Shown here piece by piece: positions 51,715-60,465 of a stretch of 64,000 bases of DNA. The notes beneath the pieces are model-generated. The model searched no databases, was not told where the DNA came from, and saw nothing but the letters and a program-made list of their open reading frames with translations. How positions within the stretch are numbered: the first letter of the stretch is position 1; the number at the start of each line of letters is the position of its first letter. Source of the stretch: Myxococcus stipitatus (GTDB taxonomy: Bacteria; Myxococcota; Myxococcia; Myxococcales; Myxococcaceae); contig NZ_CP102770.1 of assembly GCF_038561935.1 (NCBI RefSeq), positions 4,154,001-4,218,000 of the forward strand, in the 5' to 3' direction. The position numbers were made by a program, and so were the translations under genes.

Positions 51715-52826
51715 GACTCACGCTCTTTGGTTATGTGCTGCGCTCGTACGTGCGCTTCGCGTTGGGCATCCTGGGGGGGTTGGTGCTCGTCTTCGTGGTG
51801 GTGGACTTCGTCGACCGGGCGAAGACGTACACGGGGCCGGGCTGGGTGACGGACGCGGCCAAGCTCTACGGTTACAAGGCGCTGATGGCGGTGCAGCAGC
51901 TGGGGCCCGCGGCGCTGCTGCTGGCCGCGGGCACGACGGTGTCCGCGCTGCGCAAGCAAGGGGAAGTCACGGCCATCCGCGCGCTGACCTTCGGACCCAC
52001 GGCGCTGTATGCACCGGTGCTGGCCTTCGGTCTGCTCGCGTGTACGGGCTTCGTGGTGTTCGACGAGGTCGTCGCGACGCATGCCGGGCGCCGCGTGGAT
52101 GAAATCACCACGCAGCGCTTCAACCGCTGGGGCGACTGGCGCTTCTATTACACGCCGAAGCAGTGGTTCCGGCGCGGCGACCACATCTTCTTCCTCCGCG
52201 CGGGGAGCGCGCAGGAGGGCTTCGCGGACGTGTCCATCTTCACCCTGTCGCGGGAGTTCAAGCTGCAGCGGCGGCTGGACGCGGCGCGGATGGAGTGGCT
52301 CGACGGGACGCGCTGGCGGCTGACGGGGGTGGTGGAGCGCTCCTTCTCAGGGGAGACGCACACGTCGGTGAAGAGCCTCGAGAGTAGTGAGTACGAGCTG
52401 GGCATCGCGGCCTCGGCCTTCCGCATCCGTCCGGGACGTCCCGAGCAGATGCGGGTGAGGGAGCTGCGCGAGCAGATTGTCGCGCGCAGGGACGTGGGGC
52501 TCGCGACGAAGCAGTTCGAGCTCGCGCTGCACAACCGCTTCGCCTACCCGCTGGCGGCGCTTCCCGCGGCCCTCCTGGGCGTGGGGTTGGCGCTGCGCAC
52601 GAACCGGCGCGGACACCTCACCGCCGCCATCGTCGAAGGGTTGTTGGTGGCCGTGGCCATGTGGGGCTTGATGATGGTGTGCCGCACGTTGGTGCTCACC
52701 GAGAGATTGTCTCCACCCGTGGCGGCATGGACGCCACCCGTCCTGCTCGTGCTGGCGGCCGTGGCGCTGTGGATGCGCCGGGAAGGGTTTCTTCACGTGC
52801 CTCGCCGTTGGCTGGCGGTGAGGTAG
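51711..52826 (+). CDS. lptG: LPS export permease LptG
   Basis: A 371-residue YjgP/YjgQ-family permease, second half of the LptFG pair. N-terminal membrane helices are LFGYVLRSYVRFALGILGGL and LGPAALLLAAGTTVSALRKQ. The coupling segment KQGEVTAIRALTFGPTALYA is present. The periplasmic jellyroll spans ~130-260, and the C-terminal helices follow the family ELALHNRFAYPLAALPAALL motif. GTG 51711 overlaps the lptF stop (GTGA). The following gene is a membrane O-antigen ligase starting 1 bp after its stop, which supports a role in LPS assembly. Confidence 0.88.
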   Translation: MRLTLFGYVLRSYVRFALGILGGLVLVFVVVDFVDRAKTYTGPGWVTDAAKLYGYKALMAVQQLGPAALLLAAGTTVSALRKQGEVTAIRALTFGPTALYAPVLAFGLLACTGFVVFDEVVATHAGRRVDEITTQRFNRWGDWRFYYTPKQWFRRGDHIFFLRAGSAQEGFADVSIFTLSREFKLQRRLDAARMEWLDGTRWRLTGVVERSFSGETHTSVKSLESSEYELGIAASAFRIRPGRPEQMRVRELREQIVARRDVGLATKQFELALHNRFAYPLAALPAALLGVGLALRTNRRGHLTAAIVEGLLVAVAMWGLMMVCRTLVLTERLSPPVAAWTPPVLLVLAAVALWMRREGFLHVPRRWLAVR

Positions 52827-52827
52827 C

Positions 52828-54111
52828 GTGAGTTCATCCATGGATCTTCCCTCCCAGGCCCGGTTCGAGCCTCTCCTTCGCCGTGCCGTGGCCGTGGTGT
52901 TGCTGGCGTGGGCCGTGGGCCTGGTGCTGGCGGAAGTCGTGCTGCAGGTGGCCGCTTCCGCCGCGGTGTTCCTGTCGCTGGTGATGGTGGCGCTGCGGCG
53001 GCTGCGTCTGGCCCCGGACGTGCGCGCCTATGTGTTGGCGAGCGTGGCGCTGTGCGCGTGGCAGGTGGTGTCACCCGCGCTGGCGCTGCTCACCGGCGCG
53101 GCGGGCGCGTGGCCTCGCAGCTCGCGCTATGGGCAGGTGTTGGACTCGGTGGCGGGCGCGGCGGTGGCCTCCATCGGTTCGGTGGGCGTGCCGTGGCTGG
53201 CGCTGGCGGGGACGGTGGTGGCGGGGTGGCTGTTCGTCGCCGCGCTGGGCATGTTCCAGAACCGCGTGCGCTGGCCCTGGGAGCCCCCGGCGTTCCTCAA
53301 GCTGAACCCCGGCCGGCTGCACGAGAACTTCGGGACGGAGGCGTCGCCTCGCTACGCGGCGGGAGGCATCTTCTTCCACCGGTTGCGCTTCGCGCACGGC
53401 GCCATCGCCGCGCTGGGGCCCGCGCTCGCGGTGCTCGGCGGCTCCGAGGTGCTGCGGCGGCGACTGCTCGCGGGCGCCGTCGTGTTGGGCATGCTCGTGT
53501 CCATCTACAACGCGTTCGCTCGCGCGGCGCTGGGGGCGGCGCTGCTGGTCAGCGTGGTGGCGCTCCTGCTCCTGGTGAGCGGACTGGCGCGCAAGGTGGG
53601 CCTGGCGCTCATCGCGGTGGCGGTCCTGCTGGTGATGGCCTCGCCGGCCTGGCGCGCGCGCCTGGAGAAGGCGGCGGGCAACATCTACGGCGGCGAGCGC
53701 GAGCTCGCGATGAAGGTGGGTTGGAGCCTGGTGCAAGAGCACCCTTGGGTGGGCGTGGGCTTCGGCAACCACAAGGCCGCCGTGCTCGCTCGACAGAGTG
53801 GCTCCGGCATCACGGACCTGTTGGCCACCGACTCACACAACCTCTGGCTGACGGTGTGGGCGGAGACGGGCCTCGTGGGGCTGCTCCTGATGGTGACGGT
53901 GCATGTGCTGCTGGGCTGGGCGCTCATCCGCCGCTATCGCGCGGGCTCGCTCGCCGCGACGGGCGCGCTGCTCTCCTTCGTGGGCTTCCACATCCTGGCG
54001 CTCGTGCACTACCTGCCGTTCCACTCCAGCGTGCATCTCTCGTTCGCCCTGGTGTGGGGCCTGGGGCTGTGCGAGGGCAGCGACGTGCTGCGCGGGCGCG
54101 CGCGGACGTAG
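52828..54111 (+). CDS. O-antigen ligase-family membrane protein (WaaL candidate)
   Basis: A 427-residue polytopic membrane protein with about ten hydrophobic segments. The Wzy_C/WaaL signature region contains NAFARAALGAALLVSVVALL, a large periplasmic loop with EHPWVGVGFGNH, and DSHNLWLTVWAETGLVGLLL with the His expected in ligases. Family members either ligate O-antigen to lipid A-core (WaaL) or polymerise O-units (Wzy). Placement after lptFG and before two GT4 enzymes and a WbaP-type transferase favours LPS O-antigen ligation. From memory, a Myxococcus xanthus locus of this makeup has been assigned to O-antigen (WaaL and WbaP). GTG 52828 starts one base after the lptG stop. Confidence 0.8.
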   Translation: MSSSMDLPSQARFEPLLRRAVAVVLLAWAVGLVLAEVVLQVAASAAVFLSLVMVALRRLRLAPDVRAYVLASVALCAWQVVSPALALLTGAAGAWPRSSRYGQVLDSVAGAAVASIGSVGVPWLALAGTVVAGWLFVAALGMFQNRVRWPWEPPAFLKLNPGRLHENFGTEASPRYAAGGIFFHRLRFAHGAIAALGPALAVLGGSEVLRRRLLAGAVVLGMLVSIYNAFARAALGAALLVSVVALLLLVSGLARKVGLALIAVAVLLVMASPAWRARLEKAAGNIYGGERELAMKVGWSLVQEHPWVGVGFGNHKAAVLARQSGSGITDLLATDSHNLWLTVWAETGLVGLLLMVTVHVLLGWALIRRYRAGSLAATGALLSFVGFHILALVHYLPFHSSVHLSFALVWGLGLCEGSDVLRGRART

Positions 54112-54137
54112 CTCCGGAACGCGCCGGGGCGGCCTCG

Positions 54138-55253
54138 TCAGCGAGGTGGCAGGGCGCGAGCCTCGAGCACGCGCCGATACACCGCCACCGTCCTCCGCGC
54201 GCACTCGTCCCAGGTGAAGCGCGCGGCGCGCTCATGGCCCAGCTCGATGAGCTGCGCGCGCAGGGCGTCGTCCCGCAGGACCCGCAGGGTCGCCTCGCGC
54301 CAGGCCCCCGGGTCATCCGGAGACAGCCTCAGCGCCGCGCCTCCCACCACCTCCGGGAGGGAGCCCGCGTCCGAGGTGAGCACGGGACAGCCCGCCGCCA
54401 TCGCCTCCAGCGCGGGCAACCCGAAGCCCTCGTACTTCGAGGGCAGGAGCAGCGCCGCGGCGGCCCCGTAGAACAGGGGCATCTCCGCCTCTGGCAGCTC
54501 CTCGAGGTCCAGCACGTTCTCGTGCAGGCCCAGCTCGTGCGCCACGGCGCCCTTGCCCGCGAGCAGGACGATGGGCACGGGCAGGTCCGCCGCGAAGTGC
54601 CGCAGCAGCGCCAGGTTCTTGAAGCGCTTGGCGTTGCCCACCGCCGCCACGTAGCGCGCGGGCAGCTCGTGCCGCTCCCGGAACGCTCGGACCTCCTGGG
54701 CCGAGGGCGGCTGGAAGCGCGAGTCCACGCCGTTGGGAATCACCTGCAAGCGGTACGGCGACAGCTTGAGGTATCGCGCGAGCTCCTCTCGGGAGAACTC
54801 GGACACCGTGACCAGCGCGGAGGCCCGCTTCGCGCGAGGCCCCACGACGACGCGGTAGTACAGCGCCTGCGCGGGTGAGTACTCCTGGGCCAGCGCCACG
54901 TGGTTGGCGTCGTGCAGCGTGGCCACCAGCGGCCCGCTCCAGAAGAGGGGCAGGGCGAACGACGTGGCGTGGAAGACGTCGGGCTTGAGCCGCGTCAGGT
55001 CCGCGGCGAGCGCGGGCTGCTCGATGGGGGAGAGGAACCCCGCGAGCGCGCGGTGCACGGGCAGCGTCGGCGTGAGGCTCCCCAGGTCCGAGGGCAGCCC
55101 CTCCGGAGGGACGAGGGCGGAGAAGCGCAGGTCCGGGGCCATCGCGGGAACGCGCCGCGCGAGCTCCAGGGCATAGCGAGCGATTCCGTGCAAGCGGCCG
55201 CGCACCATGCGCAGGTCGAGGAGGACATGAGCCACGCTCCCCGCGTACCACAC
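54138..55253 (-). CDS. GT4-family glycosyltransferase
   Basis: A 371-residue GT-B fold glycosyltransferase. The N-terminal acceptor domain has GIARYALELARR and LKPDVFHATSFALPLF. The C-terminal donor domain has YVAAVGNAKRFKNLALL, VLDLEELPEAEMPLFYGAAA and the EX7E region SKYEGFGLPALEAMAAGCPV typical of retaining GT4 enzymes. It is the only minus-strand gene in this LPS segment, converging with the ligase gene (26 bp between stops). The start is uncertain: GTG 55253 has a GAGG 8 bp upstream, GTG 55235 is also possible. Probably adds a mannose- or glucose-type sugar to the O-unit. Confidence 0.88.
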   Translation of the reverse strand: MWYAGSVAHVLLDLRMVRGRLHGIARYALELARRVPAMAPDLRFSALVPPEGLPSDLGSLTPTLPVHRALAGFLSPIEQPALAADLTRLKPDVFHATSFALPLFWSGPLVATLHDANHVALAQEYSPAQALYYRVVVGPRAKRASALVTVSEFSREELARYLKLSPYRLQVIPNGVDSRFQPPSAQEVRAFRERHELPARYVAAVGNAKRFKNLALLRHFAADLPVPIVLLAGKGAVAHELGLHENVLDLEELPEAEMPLFYGAAAALLLPSKYEGFGLPALEAMAAGCPVLTSDAGSLPEVVGGAALRLSPDDPGAWREATLRVLRDDALRAQLIELGHERAARFTWDECARRTVAVYRRVLEARALPPR

Positions 55254-55337
55254 GCTCGGGCCTCATGGGGGACGGGCGGACGCTTGCTTCGCGTCGATGT
55301 CGGCACAAGGCACGCTGGATGCTAGAAGGCCGCTCTC

Positions 55338-56480
55338 GTGAAGGTCGCCCTCGTCCATGATTGGCTGGTCACCCACCGCGGGGGAGAGCGTGTGCTCGAC
55401 GCGCTCTGCGAGGTCTTTCCCGACGCGGACATCTACACCCTCATCCACCGGCCCGGCAGCCAGTCCCCCGCCATCGAATCCCGACGCATCTTCACGTCCT
55501 TCCTCCAGCACATCCCGGGCATCCACGAGCGCTACCGCCACTTCCTGCCCCTGATGCCCCGGGCCATCGAGTCGCTGCGCCTGAGAGGGGACTACGACGT
55601 CGTCCTGTCCTCCAGCCACTGCGTGGCCAAGGGGTTGCGGGCCCCGGCGGGCCTGCCGCACCTGAGCTACGTGCACGCGCCCATGCGGTACATGTGGGAC
55701 TTGTTCGACGACTACTTCGGGCCGGGTCGGGCGGGCCTGTCCGTGCGTGCCGCGGCCCACGCGGTGCGCCCGTGGCTGCGGCGGTGGGACCGCGCCTCGG
55801 CGGCTCGCGTGGACCGCTTCGTCGTCAACAGCCACCACGTGGCGGGAAAGCTGCGGCGCTTCTGGGGACGCGAGGCCACCGTGGTGCATCCCCCCGTGGA
55901 CCTGGAGCGCTTCACGCGGCTGCCGCTCGAGGGCAGCGGCCAGGGTGGCTACTTCCTGTGGCTGGGGGCCTTCGCGCCCTACAAGCGGCTGGACATCGCG
56001 CTGGAGGCCTTCCGCGAGCTCGGCGCGCCCCTCTGGGTGGTGGGCACGGGCCAGGAGGCCGCGCGCCTCATGTCGGGCACGCCGCCCGCCAACATCCGCT
56101 TCCTGGGCAACGTCCCCGACGACGCGCTGCCGGCGCTCTACCGCGATGCCCGCGCCCTCATCTTCACGCCCGAAGAGGACTTCGGCATTACCCCGCTGGA
56201 GGCCCAGGCCTGCGGGCGCCCCGTCATCGCCTTCGGCCGGGGGGGCGCGCTCGAGACGGTGAACACCCGCACCGGACTGTTCTTTGCGGAACAGTCACCG
56301 TCCGCGCTCGCGGAGGCCGTTCGCCGCTTCGAGACCTGGGAGGGTGGGTTCCGCCCCGAGGATGCCCGCTCGCAGGCGGGCCGCTTCAGCCGAGGGGCCT
56401 TCCAGCAGGCCATGCTCTCCGAGGTGGAGTCGCTCCTCAGGGTGGCGAGGAAATCCACACCCGACGCCAGGGCGGTGTGA
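55338..56480 (+). CDS. GT4-family glycosyltransferase (WbaZ-like)
   Basis: A 380-residue GT-B glycosyltransferase. It opens with MKVALVHDWLVTHRGGERVL, close to WbaZ-type mannosyltransferases. FLPLMPRAIESLRL and HAPMRYMWDLFDDYFGPG are typical middle segments. The donor domain has YFLWLGAFAPYKRLDIALEA and the EEDFGITPLEAQACGRPV motif with the conserved glutamates. It lies between the opposing glycosyltransferase (84 bp between starts) and the WbaP-type gene, 218 bp upstream of the latter. Likely extends the undecaprenyl-linked O-antigen repeat in the cytosol. Confidence 0.9.
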   Translation: MKVALVHDWLVTHRGGERVLDALCEVFPDADIYTLIHRPGSQSPAIESRRIFTSFLQHIPGIHERYRHFLPLMPRAIESLRLRGDYDVVLSSSHCVAKGLRAPAGLPHLSYVHAPMRYMWDLFDDYFGPGRAGLSVRAAAHAVRPWLRRWDRASAARVDRFVVNSHHVAGKLRRFWGREATVVHPPVDLERFTRLPLEGSGQGGYFLWLGAFAPYKRLDIALEAFRELGAPLWVVGTGQEAARLMSGTPPANIRFLGNVPDDALPALYRDARALIFTPEEDFGITPLEAQACGRPVIAFGRGGALETVNTRTGLFFAEQSPSALAEAVRRFETWEGGFRPEDARSQAGRFSRGAFQQAMLSEVESLLRVARKSTPDARAV

Positions 56481-56571
56481 CGCGGCTGTCGCTCTGCTCT
56501 CCGTCTTTCGTCGCCAGGGGGCGGCCTCGATGTGGTGGGGTCCCACAGGGGTTGTGGTAACCCATTGGTTT

Positions 56572-56587
56572 CACGGGGATTCCCGTG
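56572..56587. repeat. Perfect inverted repeat upstream of sugar-phosphate transferase
   Basis: CACGGG-GATT-CCCGTG, a 6+4+6 palindrome 111 bp before GTG 56699. A second short palindrome, GTGGGGTCCCAC, lies at 56535-56546. Either could be an operator for the WbaP-type gene; there is no T-tract to support a terminator. Confidence 0.4.
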
Positions 56588-56698
56588 TTAGGAGGCCGGC
56601 GAGTCAGAGGGAGTCGGGCAGGCAACGTGCTCGTTGGACCAGGGTGCGAGTCTTGCAGAGGGGTGGCGCCCCGTTGACCCGGATACAGGAGTCCAGAC

Positions 56699-58093
56699 GT
56701 GTTCAGTCGTCTCCAGCGCTTCTACACGTCCATCAAGGTTGTCGCGGACATGGTGATGCTCGCGGTGGCGTTCGCCTTGGCGTACGTCACCCGCTTCTCG
56801 GGCATCGTCCCTGTCACGGAGGGCATTCCTCCGTGGGAGGACTCGCTCGTCTCGCTGCTCATGGTGCTGGTCATCTTCCCGGCGACCTTCAAGCAGTCGA
56901 GGCTCTATGCGACCAACCGCTCCCGGACGAACACGGGTGAGGTGTTCGAGGTCTTCAAGTCCACCATCACCGCGACGCTCATCCTGGTGGCGGCGACGTA
57001 CTTCGCCCGGGAGCGCTACTCGCGCCTGACGCTGGTCATCTTCGTCGTCTACGCCTTCGTGCTGGTGACGTGCAGCCGGCTGGCGTTCCGCTATGTGCTG
57101 AGCGAGGTGCGCCGGCGGGGCCACAACCTCAAGTCCATCCTCATCATCGGCGCGGGGGAGCTGGCGCAGCGCGTGGTGGAGACGGTGGAGGGCCACCGGG
57201 AGCTGGGCTTCCGGGTGACGGGCCTCCTGACACTGCGGCCGGAGAAGGTAGGCCAATATGTCAACGGCGTGCGCGTGATTGGCCACGTGGACGACGTGGA
57301 GCGGGTGCTGGACGCCCAGCCCGTCGACCAGGTCATCATCGCGCTGCCGCTGCAGGAGCAGGCGCACGTGAAGCGGCTGATGGAGCCGCTGGCGCTGCGC
57401 ACGGTGGACGTTCGCGTCGTGCCGGACCTGTACCAGTACATCACCCTCTACGGCGGGCTGGAGGAGTTCGGCGGCCTGCCCATCATCCGCCTCCAGGGCG
57501 ACCCGATGGAGGGCTGGAGCCAGGTGGCCAAGCGGGCCTTCGACATCCTGTTCTCCCTCCTGGCCATCGTCGTCACGGCGCCGCTGATGGCGGCCACCGC
57601 GCTGGCGGTGCGCCTGTCCAGCCAGGGGCCCTTGCTCTACCGCCAGGAGCGCATGGGGATGGATGGCCGCACGTTCCACATCCTCAAGTTCCGCACGATG
57701 CGCGTGGACGCGGAGAACACCGGCGCGATGATGGCGCGCAAGGACGACCCGCGCCGCACCGTCATCGGCACGTTCCTGCGAAAGTACTCGCTGGATGAGC
57801 TGCCGCAGTTCTTCAACGTGCTGACGGGGGACATGAGCCTCGTGGGTCCGCGTCCCGAGCGCCCTGTCTTCATCGAGGAGTTCAAGCGGCAGATTCCGCG
57901 CTACCACCTGCGGCACAAGGTGAAGGCGGGCATCACCGGCTGGGCTCAGATCAACGGGCTGCGCGGGCAGACGTGCATCGAGAAGCGCATCGAGTACGAC
58001 CTGTACTACATCGAGAACTGGTCGCTGCTGATGGACCTGAAGATCCTCGTGCGCACCGCGCTGGGCGGCTTCCTCTCGAAGAACGCCTACTGA
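56699..58093 (+). CDS. Undecaprenyl-phosphate sugar phosphotransferase (WbaP/WcaJ type)
   Basis: A 464-residue polyisoprenyl-phosphate hexose-1-phosphate transferase, which starts polysaccharide repeat synthesis on undecaprenyl phosphate. Four N-terminal membrane helices are followed by a Rossmann-like CoA-binding domain (SILIIGAGELAQRVVETVEG). A membrane-associated helix (AFDILFSLLAIVVTAPLMAA) leads into the catalytic bacterial sugar transferase domain: LYRQERMGMDGRTFHILKFR, LRKYSLDELPQFFNVLTGDM, SLVGPRPERP and VKAGITGWAQINGLRG. GTG 56699 is the first start of the frame. With lptFG and the ligase upstream, it probably initiates the LPS O-antigen; exopolysaccharide is the alternative. Confidence 0.9.
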   Translation: MFSRLQRFYTSIKVVADMVMLAVAFALAYVTRFSGIVPVTEGIPPWEDSLVSLLMVLVIFPATFKQSRLYATNRSRTNTGEVFEVFKSTITATLILVAATYFARERYSRLTLVIFVVYAFVLVTCSRLAFRYVLSEVRRRGHNLKSILIIGAGELAQRVVETVEGHRELGFRVTGLLTLRPEKVGQYVNGVRVIGHVDDVERVLDAQPVDQVIIALPLQEQAHVKRLMEPLALRTVDVRVVPDLYQYITLYGGLEEFGGLPIIRLQGDPMEGWSQVAKRAFDILFSLLAIVVTAPLMAATALAVRLSSQGPLLYRQERMGMDGRTFHILKFRTMRVDAENTGAMMARKDDPRRTVIGTFLRKYSLDELPQFFNVLTGDMSLVGPRPERPVFIEEFKRQIPRYHLRHKVKAGITGWAQINGLRGQTCIEKRIEYDLYYIENWSLLMDLKILVRTALGGFLSKNAY

Positions 58094-58114
58094 GTCGCCG
58101 GCTTCTCGGGCGAG

Positions 58115-58138
58115 GGGGCCTCGAAAATCCGAGGCCCC
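58115..58138. terminator. Strong hairpin between convergent genes
   Basis: GGGGCCTCG (58115-58123), loop AAAATC, CGAGGCCCC (58130-58138): a perfect 9-bp GC-rich stem between the WbaP-type gene and the converging protease gene. No T-tract is present on either side. It could terminate both transcripts. Confidence 0.55.
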
Positions 58139-58194
58139 ATCCGAGTCCCGGCGCCGGATTTCTGAGAGCCCGACGCCGGGTGCAAGGTGGGGTG

Positions 58195-60129
58195 CTACTG
58201 GAGGTTCCAGACCGCGGTACCGCTGCACGTCGTACTGCTGTAGCAGCCCACGCGAATCTGGAGCGTGCCGGGGGCGGTGGCGGTGTAGCTCACGCTGGAG
58301 CCGCGGCCGCTGCACGCATCGTCATTGGTCGCCACCTGGGTGGCGCCGTTGAAGATGCGCAGGAACGTGTCGCCGGTGAACGTCGCGCCCGCCAGGCCGC
58401 AGGTGGCCACGGTGAGGACCTGGCCCGCGGTGACGGGGACGTCCCGGTTGATGGTGGCTTGCTGACCGCTGTTGGTGTTGCTGGCGCTGAAGTCGAACGC
58501 GCCCGACGTGGTCGGCGGAGGGCCGCTGCCGGTGATCTCCCAGACGACGGTGCCGCCGCAGCTCCCCGACGAGTAGCAGCCCGCGCGCACCTCGTACTCG
58601 CCAGCGGTGGGGGCCCGGAAGGTGATTTTCGAGCCTCGGCCGCCGCACTCGTCGTCGTTCGTGGCGACGGACGTCCCCGCGGGGTTGAAGAGGCGCATGA
58701 AGGTGTCACCGGAGGTCTTCGCGCCCGTCAGGCCGCAGGTGCCCACGGTGAGCGTCTCGTTCGCGGCGAGGGTGATCTTCTTGTTGGTGGTGTTCTGCTG
58801 CGCGCTGTTGGTGTCGGAGGCGGTGAAGGGGAAGGAGTTGGCGGGCGGAGGGGGCTCCTCGGGAGGAGGCTCGCCGTTGCCGTTGGGGTCCGGGCAGCCG
58901 GCCGCGGGCAGCGCGCATTGCGGCAGGCTGGTGCCCAGGTGGCTGATGACGGCCTGGATGGGCACGCCCCGGTTGGGGCAGTTGGCGCAGTGGTGCAGTG
59001 ACACCACCAGGTGGTCGCCGTACCCGAGCACAGGGGAGCCGGACGAGCCGCCCTGGGTGTCGGCGAAGTAGCCCACGTCGTTGGGGCCGCCCGTCTGGCA
59101 GGACGGCTCGTTCAGGCTGTAGACCTCCGCGAAGCCAGACGCGTCCGACGGGTCCGTCGAGGCGACGGCGATCTTCTTGCCGTAGCCCGCCGGGTGCTGC
59201 GGGACGTAGATGCGCTCGTTGACGACGGCGCCGGTGTCGCGGAGCTGCAGGTAGCCGAAAGCGTTGGTGGGGTTCACCGCCAACCGCACCAGCGCGTAGT
59301 CGCGAGGCGCGTCCGCCTGGACCAGCGTGGCGCCGGAGATGACGTGGCCCGGACAGCCGAACCAGCTGCCGCAGTTGGTGGCACAGGTGGCGCCTTCGGC
59401 CATGAACTCGAAGTCGGTGTTCTGGGCGTCGCTGGCGGTCCCGATGCAGTGCTGGTTCGTCATGATGTGGCCCTGGCTGCCCACGAGCCATCCGGTGCAC
59501 GCGCTCGAGCCGCCGATGAGCAGCCGCGCCACGGGGCGGGCTCGGCCGTAGACGGTGGCCTCGCTGGTGGCGTAGCAGGGGGCCCAGTTGGAATCGTCCG
59601 CTCCGCAGAGGGCCTTGTTGATGTCGGAGGTGAAGCCCTTCTCCGCGTTGGTGTAGCCGCGCGCGAAGCGGTCGATGCTGTAGCCGTGCTTGTTGAGGAT
59701 GCCTCGGCGTCCCGGGGAGTCGCCGCTGTGGAGCTCCACGATGGCGGTGTCGCCGGGGATGTGCATGGCCCAGAAGCCGTCGCGGGCTCCGGGATGGGTG
59801 GCGTCATACCGCTTCGAGCGCCGTCCATCCGGCGAGCGCACCACCACGAAGTCTCCCGCCTCCAGCTCCAGCCGCTCGAAGTGCGCGGCGATGTAGGCGG
59901 CGCCCTCGTAGGTGATGACGTCGGTGTGGAGGGGGCCGCTGTGCGTGCGCAGGGCCGCCGAGGCGTAGGGATGGGCTGATTCGAACCGCTGGTACACATC
60001 CTCGCCGACCTTCGTGGCGCGCTGGGACGCGGAGGACGTGGCCACCGCGCACACGGGGGCGGACGCCAGTGCGGCCGGCGCACCTAACATCAGCGCGGCG
60101 ACGAAACCTGCGAGCTGGACTCGTTTCAT
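58195..60129 (-). CDS. Secreted trypsin-like serine protease with two PPC domains
   Basis: A 644-residue exported peptidase. The signal peptide (KRVQLAGFVAALMLGAPAALA) follows ATG 60129, which has a GGAG ribosome-binding site. A propeptide-like domain extends to ~170. The S1 domain has GWLVGSQGHIMTNQHCIG (catalytic His), the Asp of APRDYALVRL and the Ser of DTQGGSSGSPVLG, with many Cys for disulfides as in lysyl endopeptidases. A Pro/Glu-rich linker leads to two tandem bacterial pre-peptidase C-terminal (PPC) domains of ~98 residues. Each carries TCGL, GDTF, SVATNDDE or QVATNDDA and GCYSS. It is probably a secreted predatory or scavenging protease. It is monocistronic. Confidence 0.9.
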   Translation of the reverse strand: MKRVQLAGFVAALMLGAPAALASAPVCAVATSSASQRATKVGEDVYQRFESAHPYASAALRTHSGPLHTDVITYEGAAYIAAHFERLELEAGDFVVVRSPDGRRSKRYDATHPGARDGFWAMHIPGDTAIVELHSGDSPGRRGILNKHGYSIDRFARGYTNAEKGFTSDINKALCGADDSNWAPCYATSEATVYGRARPVARLLIGGSSACTGWLVGSQGHIMTNQHCIGTASDAQNTDFEFMAEGATCATNCGSWFGCPGHVISGATLVQADAPRDYALVRLAVNPTNAFGYLQLRDTGAVVNERIYVPQHPAGYGKKIAVASTDPSDASGFAEVYSLNEPSCQTGGPNDVGYFADTQGGSSGSPVLGYGDHLVVSLHHCANCPNRGVPIQAVISHLGTSLPQCALPAAGCPDPNGNGEPPPEEPPPPANSFPFTASDTNSAQQNTTNKKITLAANETLTVGTCGLTGAKTSGDTFMRLFNPAGTSVATNDDECGGRGSKITFRAPTAGEYEVRAGCYSSGSCGGTVVWEITGSGPPPTTSGAFDFSASNTNSGQQATINRDVPVTAGQVLTVATCGLAGATFTGDTFLRIFNGATQVATNDDACSGRGSSVSYTATAPGTLQIRVGCYSSTTCSGTAVWNLQ

Positions 60130-60465
60130 CGGTTCTCCTGCAGGGGGATGGGGCTGCGCAGCATGGGCTGCACCCATGGTTATAGTCCTCGTCACTGCTG
60201 GAGTTGGTTTGCCTCTGGTAACTGAGTGGCAGAAGCAGGTGCTTTTTGTGGAGCGGGTGGCGTTTGGGGGGAGGTGGGTTGTGAAAAGTGGAAGGGAGCC
60301 CGCCTCATGGGGAGGGCGGTGCAGGTGGGGCGTCTGATTTCACACGGAGCGCGGTTGTTGCGGCCGGGTTGTGTGCGGCGTGTGGGATGGGGCGGTGGAA
60401 ATGCGGTGGGGGTGACGGGGGAGTCGGCCCCGCGTCGAGGCGAAGCCGTCTAGACTCGGGCGGGC
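60130..60465. other. Divergent intergenic region, 336 bp
   Basis: Between the protease gene and the MshEN-repeat gene. On the minus strand TATAAC (60184-60179) could be the protease -10, but no good -35 stands 16-18 bp before it. No small ORF with a convincing ribosome-binding site is present. Confidence 0.4.
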
